Positions 43,616 through 53,063 of a stretch of DNA of 64,000 bases are shown piece by piece (positions within the stretch are counted from its first letter, which is position 1; each line of letters starts with the position of its first letter). Source of the DNA: HLUCCA09 sp038745585 (lineage in GTDB: Bacteria > Pseudomonadota > Alphaproteobacteria > Rhodobacterales > Rhodobacteraceae); the NCBI GenBank assembly GCA_038745585.1, contig JBCDLH010000005.1:62001-126000 (forward strand), in the 5' to 3' direction. The notes under the pieces were generated by a model. It was not told where the DNA came from and did not search any database. It saw only the letters and a program-made list of their open reading frames with translations. The position numbers and the translations under genes are program-made.

Positions 43616-43630
43616 GAACTTTTTAAGAAC
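43616..43630 (-). promoter_or_regulatory. LexA (SOS) box, GTTC-N7-GTTC
   Basis: On the minus strand GTTC, TTAAAAA, GTTC, an exact match to the alphaproteobacterial LexA operator. A third GTTC lies 6 bp further upstream (43637-43640). The box overlaps a possible -10 (TTAAAA), with TTGCCC 19 bp upstream as -35, fitting repression of the micro-protein gene. Confidence 0.75.
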
Positions 43631-43668
43631 ATTAGTGAACAAAAAGGGCAAATACCTCAGAATCGGGC

Positions 43669-45768
43669 CTAACCTACCGAGATTAAACGAATCGCGCGAT
43701 CCTGCTCCATCAGCCAGAGGAGCAGTCTGACGGCCGCGCCACGCGCACTTTCGAGCCGTGGGTCTTGGTCCAGCAAGCGTCGCGCATCTTGTTGCGCCAT
43801 AGCCATGAGCGCCGTCTGCCGCTCAAGATCGGCGACGCGAAACCGTGGCAAGCCGCTTTGCGCTGTTCCGATCAAGTCTCCGGCGCCACGCAGTGCGAGA
43901 TCTTCCTCGGAGATGCGAAAACCGTCTTCCGTTTGGCGCAGAATGTCGAGTCGGCGCCGGGCCGTCTCGCCAAGAGGCGGCCGGTAAAGCAGCAGGCAGG
44001 TTGACTCAGCCGCACCGCGGCCGACGCGGCCTCTGAGCTGGTGCAGCTGTGCCAGTCCGAACGCCTCCGCGTGTTCAATCACCATGATAGACGCGTTCGG
44101 CACGTTGACGCCGACTTCGATCACGGTCGTCGCAACCAGCACCGGCGTCTGCCCGCGTGCAAAGCGCGCCATCGTCGCGTCTTTTTCGGCGGTCGGCATC
44201 TGTCCGTGAACGAGGCCCACAGTCTCCGCCCCCAGGACTGTGCGTAGATGCGCAAATCGCGCTTCCGCTGCGATCATGTCTGAGCTCTCGCTCTCTTCGA
44301 CCAGGGGGCAGACCCAGTACGCCTGGCGTCCCTCGCCGATCGCGCGCCGCAGGTGATCCACAACCTCGTCCAGACGCCCCGTAGAGACGAGCGCGGTGCG
44401 GACAGGGCTGCGTCCCGGTGGCTTCTCGTCGAGCACCGACAGATCAAGATCGCCATATTGGGCAAGGCTCAGCGACCGCGGGATTGGCGTTGCGGTCATC
44501 ACAAGCACATCCACCGCGTGCCCCTTGGCGCCGAGTTCCATGCGCTGCGCCACGCCGAAGCGGTGTTGTTCGTCGATGACGGCGAGCCGCAGATCGTCGA
44601 ACACAACGTCGGCCTGAAAAGCCGCGTGCGTGCCGATCAGGATCTCGATCCGGCCCTCGGCCAGATCGGAGAGCTTCGTTTCACGTTCCGCGCCCTTGTC
44701 GCGTCCGGTGAGCACGTCGGCTCGGACACCGGCGGCCTCGGCGAGGGGACAGATCGACTCAAGGTGTTGGCGCGCAAGGATCTCGGTTGGCGCCATCAGC
44801 ACAGCCTGCCCGCCAGCCTCCACGGCCGCCAGCATCGCCAGAACAGCGACCAAGGTCTTTCCGGAGCCTACGTCACCTTGCAGCAAGCGCATCATGCGAT
44901 GCGGGGCGGCCATATCGCTGGCAATCTCGGCAGCGGCGCGCTCCTGCGCCGTCGTCGGCAGATACGAAAGCGAGTCCAGTACCTTGCGGGTCAGTGTTCC
45001 GGTATGCCGAGAGACGCGTCCCGGCGCCCTGCGATAGGCCGAACGGGCCAGGGCAAGAGTGACTTGATGCGCAAAAAGTTCATCATAAGCAAGGCGTTGC
45101 CGCGCGGGCGCATGCGGTGCAAGGTCGGGCGCACCCGCAGGCGTATGGGCCGTCGCGAGTGCGGCATGCCACGCAGACCAGCCTTCGCGTGCCAGCAATG
45201 GCTTATCGATCCATTCGGGGAGGTCAGGCGCACGCTGCAGCGCGCCGTGAACCGCCCGTGCCATGGCGCGTTGGGTCACGCCAGCCGTCAGCGGATACAC
45301 CGGCTCGAACCGCGGAATCTCGTCCGATTGCTCCGGCGTAACAGCGAAATCCGGGTGCACTATCTGCGGAACTCCCTCGAATCGCTCTACTTTTCCAGAG
45401 ACAAGGCGTCTCGCCCCTTCAGGCAAATGCTGCCTTAGCCAAGCCTCGCGAGCGTGGAAGTAAACCAGCTGGAGCGTCGTCTTCGCATCCTCGACGATGA
45501 CGCGGTAGGGCCCACTCTTGCGCAGCGCCGGGACATGCTGGAGCACCATGACTTCGACCGTCGCGGTTGCGGGCGGTGTCACATCAAGAACGGTGGCCAC
45601 GCGGCGCCGATCAATGCCGCTCTGCGGAAGCGTCAGCAGCAGATCCCTCGGTCGGTCGATGCCAATCTGCGCCAGCCGCTCGGCCATCCGCGGACCGATC
45701 CCGGGCAACGTTTCGAGCCCGGCAAAGAGCGGAAACAGCGGCTCTGGCCGTGTGTTTAGAGAACGCAT
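43669..45768 (-). CDS. recG: ATP-dependent DNA helicase RecG
   Basis: RecG remodels stalled forks and branched DNA. The 699-residue protein has an N-terminal HhH-like start (LETLPGIGPRMAERL), the wedge OB domain (about 50-180) and the helicase core. The core shows Walker A GDVGSGKT, the DEQH box LAVIDEQHRFG and motif VI around HQLRGRVGRG. All elements are intact. It ends 39 bp before the LexA box. Confidence 0.97.
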   Translation of the reverse strand: MRSLNTRPEPLFPLFAGLETLPGIGPRMAERLAQIGIDRPRDLLLTLPQSGIDRRRVATVLDVTPPATATVEVMVLQHVPALRKSGPYRVIVEDAKTTLQLVYFHAREAWLRQHLPEGARRLVSGKVERFEGVPQIVHPDFAVTPEQSDEIPRFEPVYPLTAGVTQRAMARAVHGALQRAPDLPEWIDKPLLAREGWSAWHAALATAHTPAGAPDLAPHAPARQRLAYDELFAHQVTLALARSAYRRAPGRVSRHTGTLTRKVLDSLSYLPTTAQERAAAEIASDMAAPHRMMRLLQGDVGSGKTLVAVLAMLAAVEAGGQAVLMAPTEILARQHLESICPLAEAAGVRADVLTGRDKGAERETKLSDLAEGRIEILIGTHAAFQADVVFDDLRLAVIDEQHRFGVAQRMELGAKGHAVDVLVMTATPIPRSLSLAQYGDLDLSVLDEKPPGRSPVRTALVSTGRLDEVVDHLRRAIGEGRQAYWVCPLVEESESSDMIAAEARFAHLRTVLGAETVGLVHGQMPTAEKDATMARFARGQTPVLVATTVIEVGVNVPNASIMVIEHAEAFGLAQLHQLRGRVGRGAAESTCLLLYRPPLGETARRRLDILRQTEDGFRISEEDLALRGAGDLIGTAQSGLPRFRVADLERQTALMAMAQQDARRLLDQDPRLESARGAAVRLLLWLMEQDRAIRLISVG

Positions 45769-45849
45769 CTAAAGCGTCTTGATTTGAGTGACTTAGCCGA
45801 CATCTCTTGAGTGTTCCTGCCCGCCATCGCTCGACCGGACAGCATCTGT

Positions 45850-47976
45850 TTAGGTCGCCGCGATCAAGTCAAGCCAGCCTTCTTCGTCAAGCGTCTCGAT
45901 CCCCAGTTCGGCCGCCTTCTTCGCTTTCGAGCCCGCCCCGGGCCCTGCGACGACCAGATCGGTCTTGGACGACACCGAGCCCGCGACCTTCGCGCCCAAC
46001 GCTTCGGCCCGCGCCTTGGCCTCCGCGCGGCTCATCTGCTCCAAAGTTCCTGTAAACACAATGACTTTGCCGGCAACCGGGCTGTCCTCACTGGCCGGAG
46101 GAGCGACGGGTTGAATGTCGAGATGCGCCGCGAGCCGGTCGATTGAAGCGCGCTCGGCCGATTGCCCAAAAGCGGTCACAAGCGCATTGGCCATGACCGG
46201 TCCGACGCCATCGATATCGACAAGGTCTGCCCAGGCCTCGCTCTCCCGCTCTTCGGCGGCGAGGACAGCACCGCGAAAAGCGTCCCAGCTTCCATAGTGA
46301 CGCGCGAGGAGTTGCGACGCGCTCTCACCGATATGGCGGATGCCGAACGCGAAGATCAGCCGATTCAGCGGGATTTTCCTTTTCTCTTTAATCGCTTCAA
46401 AGAGGTTTAGCGCGCTTTTCTCGCCCCAACCCTCACGGTTCTTCAGCTGCCGAGCGCCGGACCCAAACCGCGCCTCAAGGCCAAAAATGTCCGAGGGCTC
46501 TTTGATCCAGCCATCGGCGTAGAACGCTTCGACCTGTTTGGCGCCCAGCCCCTCGATATCGAAGGCCGCTCTAGAAACAAAATGCTTCAGCTTTTCAACA
46601 GCTTGGGCCGGGCAACTCATCCCGCCCGTACACCGCCTAACGCTGTCGCCGACCTCACGGATCGCGGCGGAGCCGCAGATTGGACAAACCGTCGGAAAAT
46701 CATATGCAACAGTGCCTTCGGGGCGTTTGGTCAAGTCAACATCGGCAATCTTGGGGATCACGTCACCCGCGCGGTAGACCTGCACCCAATCGCCGACTCG
46801 GATGTCTCGCCCGCCGCGAATCGGATTGCCCTTCGCGTCGCGCCCCGCGATGTAATCCTCGTTGTGGAGCGTGGCGTTGGACACGACCACGCCACCGACC
46901 GTAACAGGGGTCAGCCGCGCAACGGGCGATAATGCGCCAGTGCGGCCGACCTGGATGTCGATCGCCTCGAGCCTGGTCCAGGCCAACTCGGCAGGGAACT
47001 TGTGCGCGATCGCCCAGCGGGGTGTCGTCGAACGGTAACCTAACCGCTGTTGCAACGAGAGCTCGTCCACTTTGTAGACAACGCCGTCGATATCGTATCC
47101 CAGCGTGGCGCGCTGTGCTTCGATCTTGGCATAGTGCGCGAGCAGCTCGGCCAGATCTTCGAACCGCCCCACCAGGTCGTTTGTCTGAAATCCCAGCGCC
47201 TTAAGCCGCGCGATTGACGAGCTTTGCGTATCGGCCAGCGGCTCGGACAGCTCGCCCCAGGCATAGGCGAAGAAGCGCAGAGGGCGGGCACGGGTAATCT
47301 CGCTGTCAAGCTGTCGCAGAGAGCCGGCCGCCGCATTGCGGGGGTTGGCAAAGGTCTTGGCACCGGCCTCTTTCTGGCGGGCGTTGAGGGCGGCGAAGTC
47401 CTCATGGCTCATATAGACTTCGCCACGCACTTCGAGGATCTCCGGCGCGCCCTCGATCTCGCTTGGAATATCTTTGATTGTCAGTGCGTTCGCCGTCACA
47501 CTTTCACCGACTTCGCCATCGCCGCGCGTCGCTGCCTGGACAAGGCGACCGCGCTCGTAGCGCAGCGAGAGTGACAGACCATCGATCTTGGGCTCTGCGG
47601 TAAAGGCGAGCGGCACGTCCTCGGACTTGCCCAGAAACGCGCGGATCGACTTCGCAAACTCGCGAACATCAGCGTCATCGAACGCGTTGCCAAGGGAGTA
47701 CATCCGCACCCGATGCGTGACCTTGTCGAAGACGGCGGCTGGCGCGGCGCCGACCTGCTGGGTCGGGCTATCGGGCGACGCAAGCTCGGGAAATGCGTCT
47801 TCGATGGCAAGCGCGCGTCGCTTCAGCGCGTCATAGGAGGCGTCGGAGATTTCCGGTTCATTTTCGGTATGATACGCGGTATTCGCCCGCGTCAGCCGCT
47901 GGCGCAGATGGCCCAACTCCGCCTGTGCCTCGACCAGGCTCAGGTGCACGGGCTTGGCGTCCTCAGCATCCCTCAT
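45850..47976 (-). CDS. ligA: NAD-dependent DNA ligase
   Basis: LigA seals nicks in DNA using NAD+. The 708-residue protein has the adenylation lysine in AEPKIDGLSLSLR, the SYDAL-type Ia domain at the N-terminus, a C4 zinc finger (CPICG...C...C), HhH motifs and a C-terminal BRCT domain (VFTGTLEQMSRAEAK onward). I start at ATG 47976 (MRDAEDAKPVHLSL), the family start. The open frame continues 45 codons upstream over the divergent aminotransferase gene and is not LigA-like. Confidence 0.96.
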   Translation of the reverse strand: MRDAEDAKPVHLSLVEAQAELGHLRQRLTRANTAYHTENEPEISDASYDALKRRALAIEDAFPELASPDSPTQQVGAAPAAVFDKVTHRVRMYSLGNAFDDADVREFAKSIRAFLGKSEDVPLAFTAEPKIDGLSLSLRYERGRLVQAATRGDGEVGESVTANALTIKDIPSEIEGAPEILEVRGEVYMSHEDFAALNARQKEAGAKTFANPRNAAAGSLRQLDSEITRARPLRFFAYAWGELSEPLADTQSSSIARLKALGFQTNDLVGRFEDLAELLAHYAKIEAQRATLGYDIDGVVYKVDELSLQQRLGYRSTTPRWAIAHKFPAELAWTRLEAIDIQVGRTGALSPVARLTPVTVGGVVVSNATLHNEDYIAGRDAKGNPIRGGRDIRVGDWVQVYRAGDVIPKIADVDLTKRPEGTVAYDFPTVCPICGSAAIREVGDSVRRCTGGMSCPAQAVEKLKHFVSRAAFDIEGLGAKQVEAFYADGWIKEPSDIFGLEARFGSGARQLKNREGWGEKSALNLFEAIKEKRKIPLNRLIFAFGIRHIGESASQLLARHYGSWDAFRGAVLAAEERESEAWADLVDIDGVGPVMANALVTAFGQSAERASIDRLAAHLDIQPVAPPASEDSPVAGKVIVFTGTLEQMSRAEAKARAEALGAKVAGSVSSKTDLVVAGPGAGSKAKKAAELGIETLDEEGWLDLIAAT

Positions 47977-48064
47977 GGGTCGGGTGTAGGGCGAAGGCGC
48001 GCCCTGGTCCAGCGGTCCGTTTGCCCCTAGGCTCGGCCGCGGCACGGCGAAGGCGGAGGCAGGC

Positions 48065-49243
48065 ATGCACATCAACCCGGCGATGGCGGCGACAGAAGCC
48101 CCGCCCGTCATGGAGGCGCGGCGTTGGATTGAAGGGGTCGCCTTTCCGGCCGAACGGCCGCTGCTGAATCTGAGCCAGGCGGCACCCGTCGAGCCGCCGC
48201 CGAAAGCGCTCCGCGAGGCGATGGCGCACGCCGCACTGCACGACGATAGCGCACATCTGTATGGGCCCGTCTTGGGCCTTCCTGCCCTGCGAGCGGAAGT
48301 TGCAGGCCAATTCTCTGAAAGCTACGGCGGAGATATCGGGCGAGGAAATGTTGCGATTACAGCGGGGTGCAATCAGGCTTTCGCTGCAGCGATGTCGACC
48401 ATTGCCGGTGCTGGGGATGAAGTTTTGCTCCCAACACCCTGGTATTTCAATCATAAGATGTGGCTCGACATGGTCGGCATCGACGCAGTGCCGATCCCGC
48501 CCGGACCGTATCTGATCCCCGAACCGGCCGTGGCAGAAACACTGATAACCTCAGAAACGCGCGCCATCGTTTTGGTAACACCGAACAATCCTACCGGCGT
48601 AGAGTATCCGTCGGACACGGTCTCGGCCTTTGCCGCGCTGGCGCGCGCCTACGGGATTGCGCTGATCGTGGACGAGACGTATCGCGATTTTGACGCGCGC
48701 ACCGGTGCGCCGCACCGGCTTTTTGCCGATCCGAGTTGGGCTGAAACGGTGGTCCAACTCTATTCATTCTCAAAGGCTTATAGGTTGACGGGGCATCGCG
48801 TCGGCGCGGTCACTGCATCGGCCAAGCGCCTGGTGGAGATAGAGAAGTTTCTCGATACCGTTGCGATTTGCCCGCCGCAGATCGGCCAGCGCGCCGCGCT
48901 TTGGGGTCTGCGGCACCTGCGGCAGTGGCTCGCAGGCGAGCGCGCAGAAATTCTCGACCGGCGAGCCGCGATTTCTGAAGCGTTTGAAGAGCTTAAGGGG
49001 CACGGCTGGGCGCTGGAAGGGTGCGGCGCTTATTTCGCCTATGTTCGGCACCCATTCGACGAGGCCTCGGACGCGCTCGCCAAGCGGCTCGTCACAGACG
49101 CGGGCATTCTTTGTCTGCCTGGGACAATGTTTATGCCCGCCGGCCAGGGCGGATCTCATCTTAGGATCGCCTTTGCGAATGTAGACCGGACGGGCATAGC
49201 CGAATTGGGCCGGCGTCTGGCCGGTGTCATGCCCGCATCCTAA
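48065..49243 (+). CDS. Class I/II pyridoxal phosphate aminotransferase
   Basis: A 392-residue fold-type I aminotransferase. The N-terminal GPVLGLPALR and TAGCNQAFAAA, the NNPTGVEYP cofactor loop, and the PLP lysine in YSFSKAYRLTGHRVG (about 234-248) are all present, with a C-terminal arginine in SHLRIAFAN for the substrate carboxylate. Substrate specificity cannot be assigned. It may act in aspartate, aromatic or methionine-related transamination. It is divergent from ligA with 88 bp between starts. Confidence 0.88.
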   Translation: MHINPAMAATEAPPVMEARRWIEGVAFPAERPLLNLSQAAPVEPPPKALREAMAHAALHDDSAHLYGPVLGLPALRAEVAGQFSESYGGDIGRGNVAITAGCNQAFAAAMSTIAGAGDEVLLPTPWYFNHKMWLDMVGIDAVPIPPGPYLIPEPAVAETLITSETRAIVLVTPNNPTGVEYPSDTVSAFAALARAYGIALIVDETYRDFDARTGAPHRLFADPSWAETVVQLYSFSKAYRLTGHRVGAVTASAKRLVEIEKFLDTVAICPPQIGQRAALWGLRHLRQWLAGERAEILDRRAAISEAFEELKGHGWALEGCGAYFAYVRHPFDEASDALAKRLVTDAGILCLPGTMFMPAGQGGSHLRIAFANVDRTGIAELGRRLAGVMPAS

Positions 49244-49373
49244 GCCGCAACGCGTGATGGCCGCTGGCCTTGCTCCTGCATCGCGCCGGGCATAGACCTG
49301 CGCGCCAAAGGCGCAGAGATGTGGGTCCCCACGCCTGCCCAGGATCGTTAGAGCACGCAGCATGGAGAGCCCC

Positions 49374-51224
49374 ATGGCGGACGGGATTGGGAAGAAGACG
49401 GGCAAGGTCGTCGTGTGGATCCTGTTGGCGCTGCTGATCGTCGGGCTTGCGGGCTTTGGCATCGGCAGTTTCGGCGGGGCGGCGAGCACGGTCGGTCGCG
49501 TGGGCGACCGGGCGATCACCGCGCAGGATTACTTCCGTGCGCTCGACCAGGCGCTCCGAGCCGAGCGTGTCTCCCGCGGCGTGGCGGTTGGCCGTGCAGA
49601 AGCGGAAGCGTCGGGGCTCATCCAAGCGGTCCAGCTCCAGCTCGCGGCCGAGGCAGCGCTCGACGGCGAGACGGCATCCCTGGGCCTTTCGGTCGGCGAC
49701 GAGACGGTGGGCGCACAGATCTTGTCGCAGCCCGGCTTTGTCGGACCCTCGGGCGAGTTTGACCGTCAGGCTTATGAGTTCACCCTGCGCCAGAACGGCT
49801 GGTCCGTGCCCGCCTTCGAGCAAGATGTGCGCGAAGAAACGGCGCGTTCGATCCTCCAAGGCGCGGTCGCCGGAGGCGCAGCCCCGCCCGATCCTTTGGT
49901 CGACACGCTTGTCAACTTTTTCGGAGAAACACGGAGCTTTACCTGGCGCCGCCTGGATGCGGAGGATCTCGACGCCGCCCTTCCCGCGCCGACCGACGCC
50001 GATCTGCGTGCGCAATATGAGGCGGCGCCCGAGGCCTATACCCTGCCCGAGGCCAAGCGCATCACCTATGTCATTTTGCGGCCCGAGGCCGTCTCGGACA
50101 CGCTAGAGGCGGATGATACGGCCCTCCGCGCGCTATACGAGCGCCGCATCGACGACTTTGTGCAGCCCGAACGACGCCTGGTCGAACGCCTCGTCTTTGA
50201 GAGCGAGGCCGCGGCGCAGGAAGCTGCGGATGCGATCAACGCAGGGGAGAGGAGCTTTGCCGAGGTCGTCGCCGCGCGCGACCTCACGCTCGCCGATATC
50301 GACCTTGGCGATGTCTCGCGCGAGGAGCTTGGCGACGCCGCAGAGCAGGTCTTTGCGATGGAAGCCCCTGGCATTGTCGGGCCGCTCCCCTCGCCCTTTG
50401 GCCCTGCGCTCTTTCGGATGAATGCGATCCTCGACGCCCGTAACCTGCAGCTTGAAGATGTCCGCGACATGCTGGAGCAGGAGGTCACCATCGAACGCGC
50501 GCGGCGCCTCCTCGATGAGTTGCGCGAAGAGTTCGACGACCGGCTTGCAGCCGGTGCAACGCTTGAGGATCTGGCGGCCGAGTCAGAGATGGAGATCGGC
50601 CAGATCGACTATTATCCCGGCGTCGAGGCCGATATCGCAGGCTACGAGACGTTTCGCACCGCCGCAGATGCCGTGACGCTCGACGACTTTCCGGAAATCG
50701 ACGTGCTCGGCGACGGCAGCCTTTATGCGCTGCGCCTCGACGAGGTCGTTCCGCCGACACTCCAGCCGCTCGACGAGATCCGTGCTACGGTGACCGAGGA
50801 TTGGCGCGCGGCCGAAACCGTGCGCCGACTGCGGACCCTAGGCGCGCAGATCGAGGCGCAGCTTGCGGTCGGCACGCCCCTCGAAGGGACCGGGCCGGTG
50901 GAGCGGGCCGATGCGGTCGGACGCGACGCGTTTCTCGACGGTGTGCCGGCGGAGCTAACAGCCGAAGCGTTCGAGTTGGACGAGGGCGAGAGCGCACTCG
51001 TCGAAGGGGACGGCCTCCTTTATGTGATGGTGCTTGAGGAGATCTCCCTGCCCGAAGAGGGCGATCCCGAAACCGATCCGCTGCGCGACGCCATCACACA
51101 GCAGACCGCGCAGGGCATCGCGTCCGATCTCTTGCGCTTCTACCAACAGGCGCTCATCAACCGCGAGGGGATTAGCTTTGAGCCTGCGGGCCTCAACGCG
51201 ATCCACACCCAGGTCTTCAACTAA
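49374..51224 (+). CDS. PpiD-type peptidyl-prolyl isomerase / SurA N-domain chaperone
   Basis: A 616-residue inner-membrane-anchored periplasmic chaperone. One N-terminal membrane segment (about 13-33) is followed by a SurA-N-like helical domain. Next come a parvulin-like region around 235-360 (FVQPERRLVERLVF and later VGPLPSPFGPALFRM) and a long acidic C-terminal domain. It would help outer-membrane and exported proteins fold. ATG 49374 is chosen because GGAGAGCCCC precedes it; the ATG four codons earlier overlaps that site. The stop (TAA) is immediately followed by the trpE ATG. Confidence 0.85.
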   Translation: MADGIGKKTGKVVVWILLALLIVGLAGFGIGSFGGAASTVGRVGDRAITAQDYFRALDQALRAERVSRGVAVGRAEAEASGLIQAVQLQLAAEAALDGETASLGLSVGDETVGAQILSQPGFVGPSGEFDRQAYEFTLRQNGWSVPAFEQDVREETARSILQGAVAGGAAPPDPLVDTLVNFFGETRSFTWRRLDAEDLDAALPAPTDADLRAQYEAAPEAYTLPEAKRITYVILRPEAVSDTLEADDTALRALYERRIDDFVQPERRLVERLVFESEAAAQEAADAINAGERSFAEVVAARDLTLADIDLGDVSREELGDAAEQVFAMEAPGIVGPLPSPFGPALFRMNAILDARNLQLEDVRDMLEQEVTIERARRLLDELREEFDDRLAAGATLEDLAAESEMEIGQIDYYPGVEADIAGYETFRTAADAVTLDDFPEIDVLGDGSLYALRLDEVVPPTLQPLDEIRATVTEDWRAAETVRRLRTLGAQIEAQLAVGTPLEGTGPVERADAVGRDAFLDGVPAELTAEAFELDEGESALVEGDGLLYVMVLEEISLPEEGDPETDPLRDAITQQTAQGIASDLLRFYQQALINREGISFEPAGLNAIHTQVFN

Positions 51225-52739
51225 ATGGCCGCGCTCGCGCCGAGTTTCGAGGCGTTTTCCGAAGGCTGGGACGCGGGGCGCCATCAGATCGTCTATGCCC
51301 GTCTGGCGGCCGACCTCGACACGCCAGTCTCGCTGATGCTGAAGCTCTCGGAGGCCCGGGCAGATGCTTTTGTGCTCGAGTCGGTCACGGGCGGCGAGAT
51401 CCGCGGGCGCTATTCGATCGTCGGGATGAAGCCCGATCTTGTCTGGCGCTGCAACGGGCAGACGGCCTATCTCAACCGCGAGGCGCGCTACGACAGCACC
51501 GCTTTTCAGCCGGAGGCCGCGGGCCCGCTTGAGAGCCTGCGGGCGCTCTTGGCCGAGAGCCGGATCGATCTGCCCGCCGGGTTACCGCCGGCTGCGGCCG
51601 GGCTCTTTGGCTATCTTGGCTATGACATGGTGCGGCTTGTGGAGCGGCTGCCCGACGTAAACCCGGACCCGCTCGGCCTGCCCGATGCAGTGCTCCTGCG
51701 CCCCTCGGTCGTCGCCGTGCTCGACGGCGTGAAGGGTGAGGTGATCATCGTGGCGCCGGCCTTTGTCGTGGCGGGCCTCTCGGCCAAGGCCGCCTACGCC
51801 CAAGCGGCCGAGCGGGTGGCCGATGCAGTGCGCGATGTCGAAGGCGCGATGCCGGGGGAGGGACGCGCCTTAGGAGAGGCCGCGCCTCTCGGCGAGCCGA
51901 TCTCGAACTTTACCAAGCCCGCCTATCTCGCCGCCGTCGACCGGGCTAAAGCCTATATCCAAGCGGGCGACATCTTTCAGGTCGTCCCCTCCCAGCGTTG
52001 GGCCTCCCGCTTTGCCCTGCCGCCTTTCGCGCTCTACCGGAGCCTGCGGCGGACGAACCCGTCGCCCTTCATGTTCTTTTTCAACTTCGGCGGTTTCCAA
52101 GTCATCGGTGCGTCGCCCGAGATCCTGGTGCGCGTGCGCGAGGGCGAGGTCACGATCCGGCCCATCGCGGGTACACGCCCCCGCGGCGCGACCGAGGAGG
52201 CGGATCGCGCGCTTGAAGCCGATCTTCTGGCCGACGAAAAAGAGATGGCCGAGCATCTGATGCTCCTCGATCTGGGGCGCAATGATGTGGGCCGCGTGGC
52301 CAAGATCGGGACGGTGCGGCCCACCGAAGAGTTCGTCATCGAGCGCTATTCCCACGTAATGCACATCGTCTCAAACGTCGTGGGCGCGCTCTCAGAGGAG
52401 CATGACGCGCTCTCAGCGCTCCTTGCGGGGATGCCCGCCGGGACGGTCTCGGGCGCGCCCAAGGTCCGCGCGATGGAGATCATCGACGAGCTCGAGCCCG
52501 AAAAGCGCGGCGTCTATGGCGGTGCGGTCGGCTATTTCTCGGCCGACGGAGATATGGATATGTGCATCGCCCTACGCACGGCGGTCCTGAAAGACGAAAC
52601 ACTCTATGTCCAAGCCGGGGGTGGAGTGGTCTATGACAGCGACGCCGAAGCGGAGTGGCAGGAAACGGTGAACAAGGCGCAGGCCCTGCGCAAAGCCGCC
52701 GAGGATGCGGCGCGCTTTGTGCGGAGCGGCAACCTCTAG
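51225..52739 (+). CDS. trpE: Anthranilate synthase component I
   Basis: TrpE converts chorismate and ammonia to anthranilate, the first step of tryptophan synthesis. The 504-residue protein shows the feedback-site LES motif (FVLESVTGG), PIAGTRPRGAT, the EHLMLLDLGRNDVGRV catalytic block and GTVSGAPKVRAMEII. It starts with zero spacing after the ppiD stop (TAAATG), so translation is coupled. No leader-peptide attenuator exists in front of it. trpG, D and C are not in the window. Confidence 0.97.
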   Translation: MAALAPSFEAFSEGWDAGRHQIVYARLAADLDTPVSLMLKLSEARADAFVLESVTGGEIRGRYSIVGMKPDLVWRCNGQTAYLNREARYDSTAFQPEAAGPLESLRALLAESRIDLPAGLPPAAAGLFGYLGYDMVRLVERLPDVNPDPLGLPDAVLLRPSVVAVLDGVKGEVIIVAPAFVVAGLSAKAAYAQAAERVADAVRDVEGAMPGEGRALGEAAPLGEPISNFTKPAYLAAVDRAKAYIQAGDIFQVVPSQRWASRFALPPFALYRSLRRTNPSPFMFFFNFGGFQVIGASPEILVRVREGEVTIRPIAGTRPRGATEEADRALEADLLADEKEMAEHLMLLDLGRNDVGRVAKIGTVRPTEEFVIERYSHVMHIVSNVVGALSEEHDALSALLAGMPAGTVSGAPKVRAMEIIDELEPEKRGVYGGAVGYFSADGDMDMCIALRTAVLKDETLYVQAGGGVVYDSDAEAEWQETVNKAQALRKAAEDAARFVRSGNL

Positions 52740-53063
52740 CGCCTGTCGTCTGGCATCCTGGCACGCCAGCCCTCTGCGGCGCTTTGTGCGTCCGAGTCGT
52801 GGCCGCCGGCGGCGATATTTGGGCAAGAAGAAACGGCGGGGTTGGCGCAAGTCTGCTGGATGCTGCATGCGCGGGGCGCGGCATTGCGCCCCTCCCCCCG
52901 GTGAGGACCTGCGCCCGTGCGCGCACCGCGGGCGGGCGGGCCGGGTCCAGTTTGCGCGATTTGCGTCTGACCGCAGGGCGGGCCGGGTTGACCTGCGCAT
53001 GTGAGGAGGTTTCTCTGCCGCCAAGGGCACCGCGCGGGGCGGCGCCCGGACGGGAGAGAGAAG
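52740..53063. other. Intergenic region between trpE and gap
   Basis: 324 bp with no supported gene. It contains one copy of the dispersed repeat (52809-52836). A possible gap promoter begins with TTGACC at 52988, with only a weak -10 (TTTCTC) 17 bp on. GC is very high from 52880 to 52985. Confidence 0.6.
52809..52836 (-). repeat. Dispersed intergenic repeat, copy D (inverted)
   Basis: On the minus strand CCGTTTCTTCTTGCCC, AAATATCGCCG, matching copies B and C across the TTCTTCTTGC...AAATATCG core. It lies 70 bp after trpE, in the opposite orientation to copies B and C. Confidence 0.75.
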
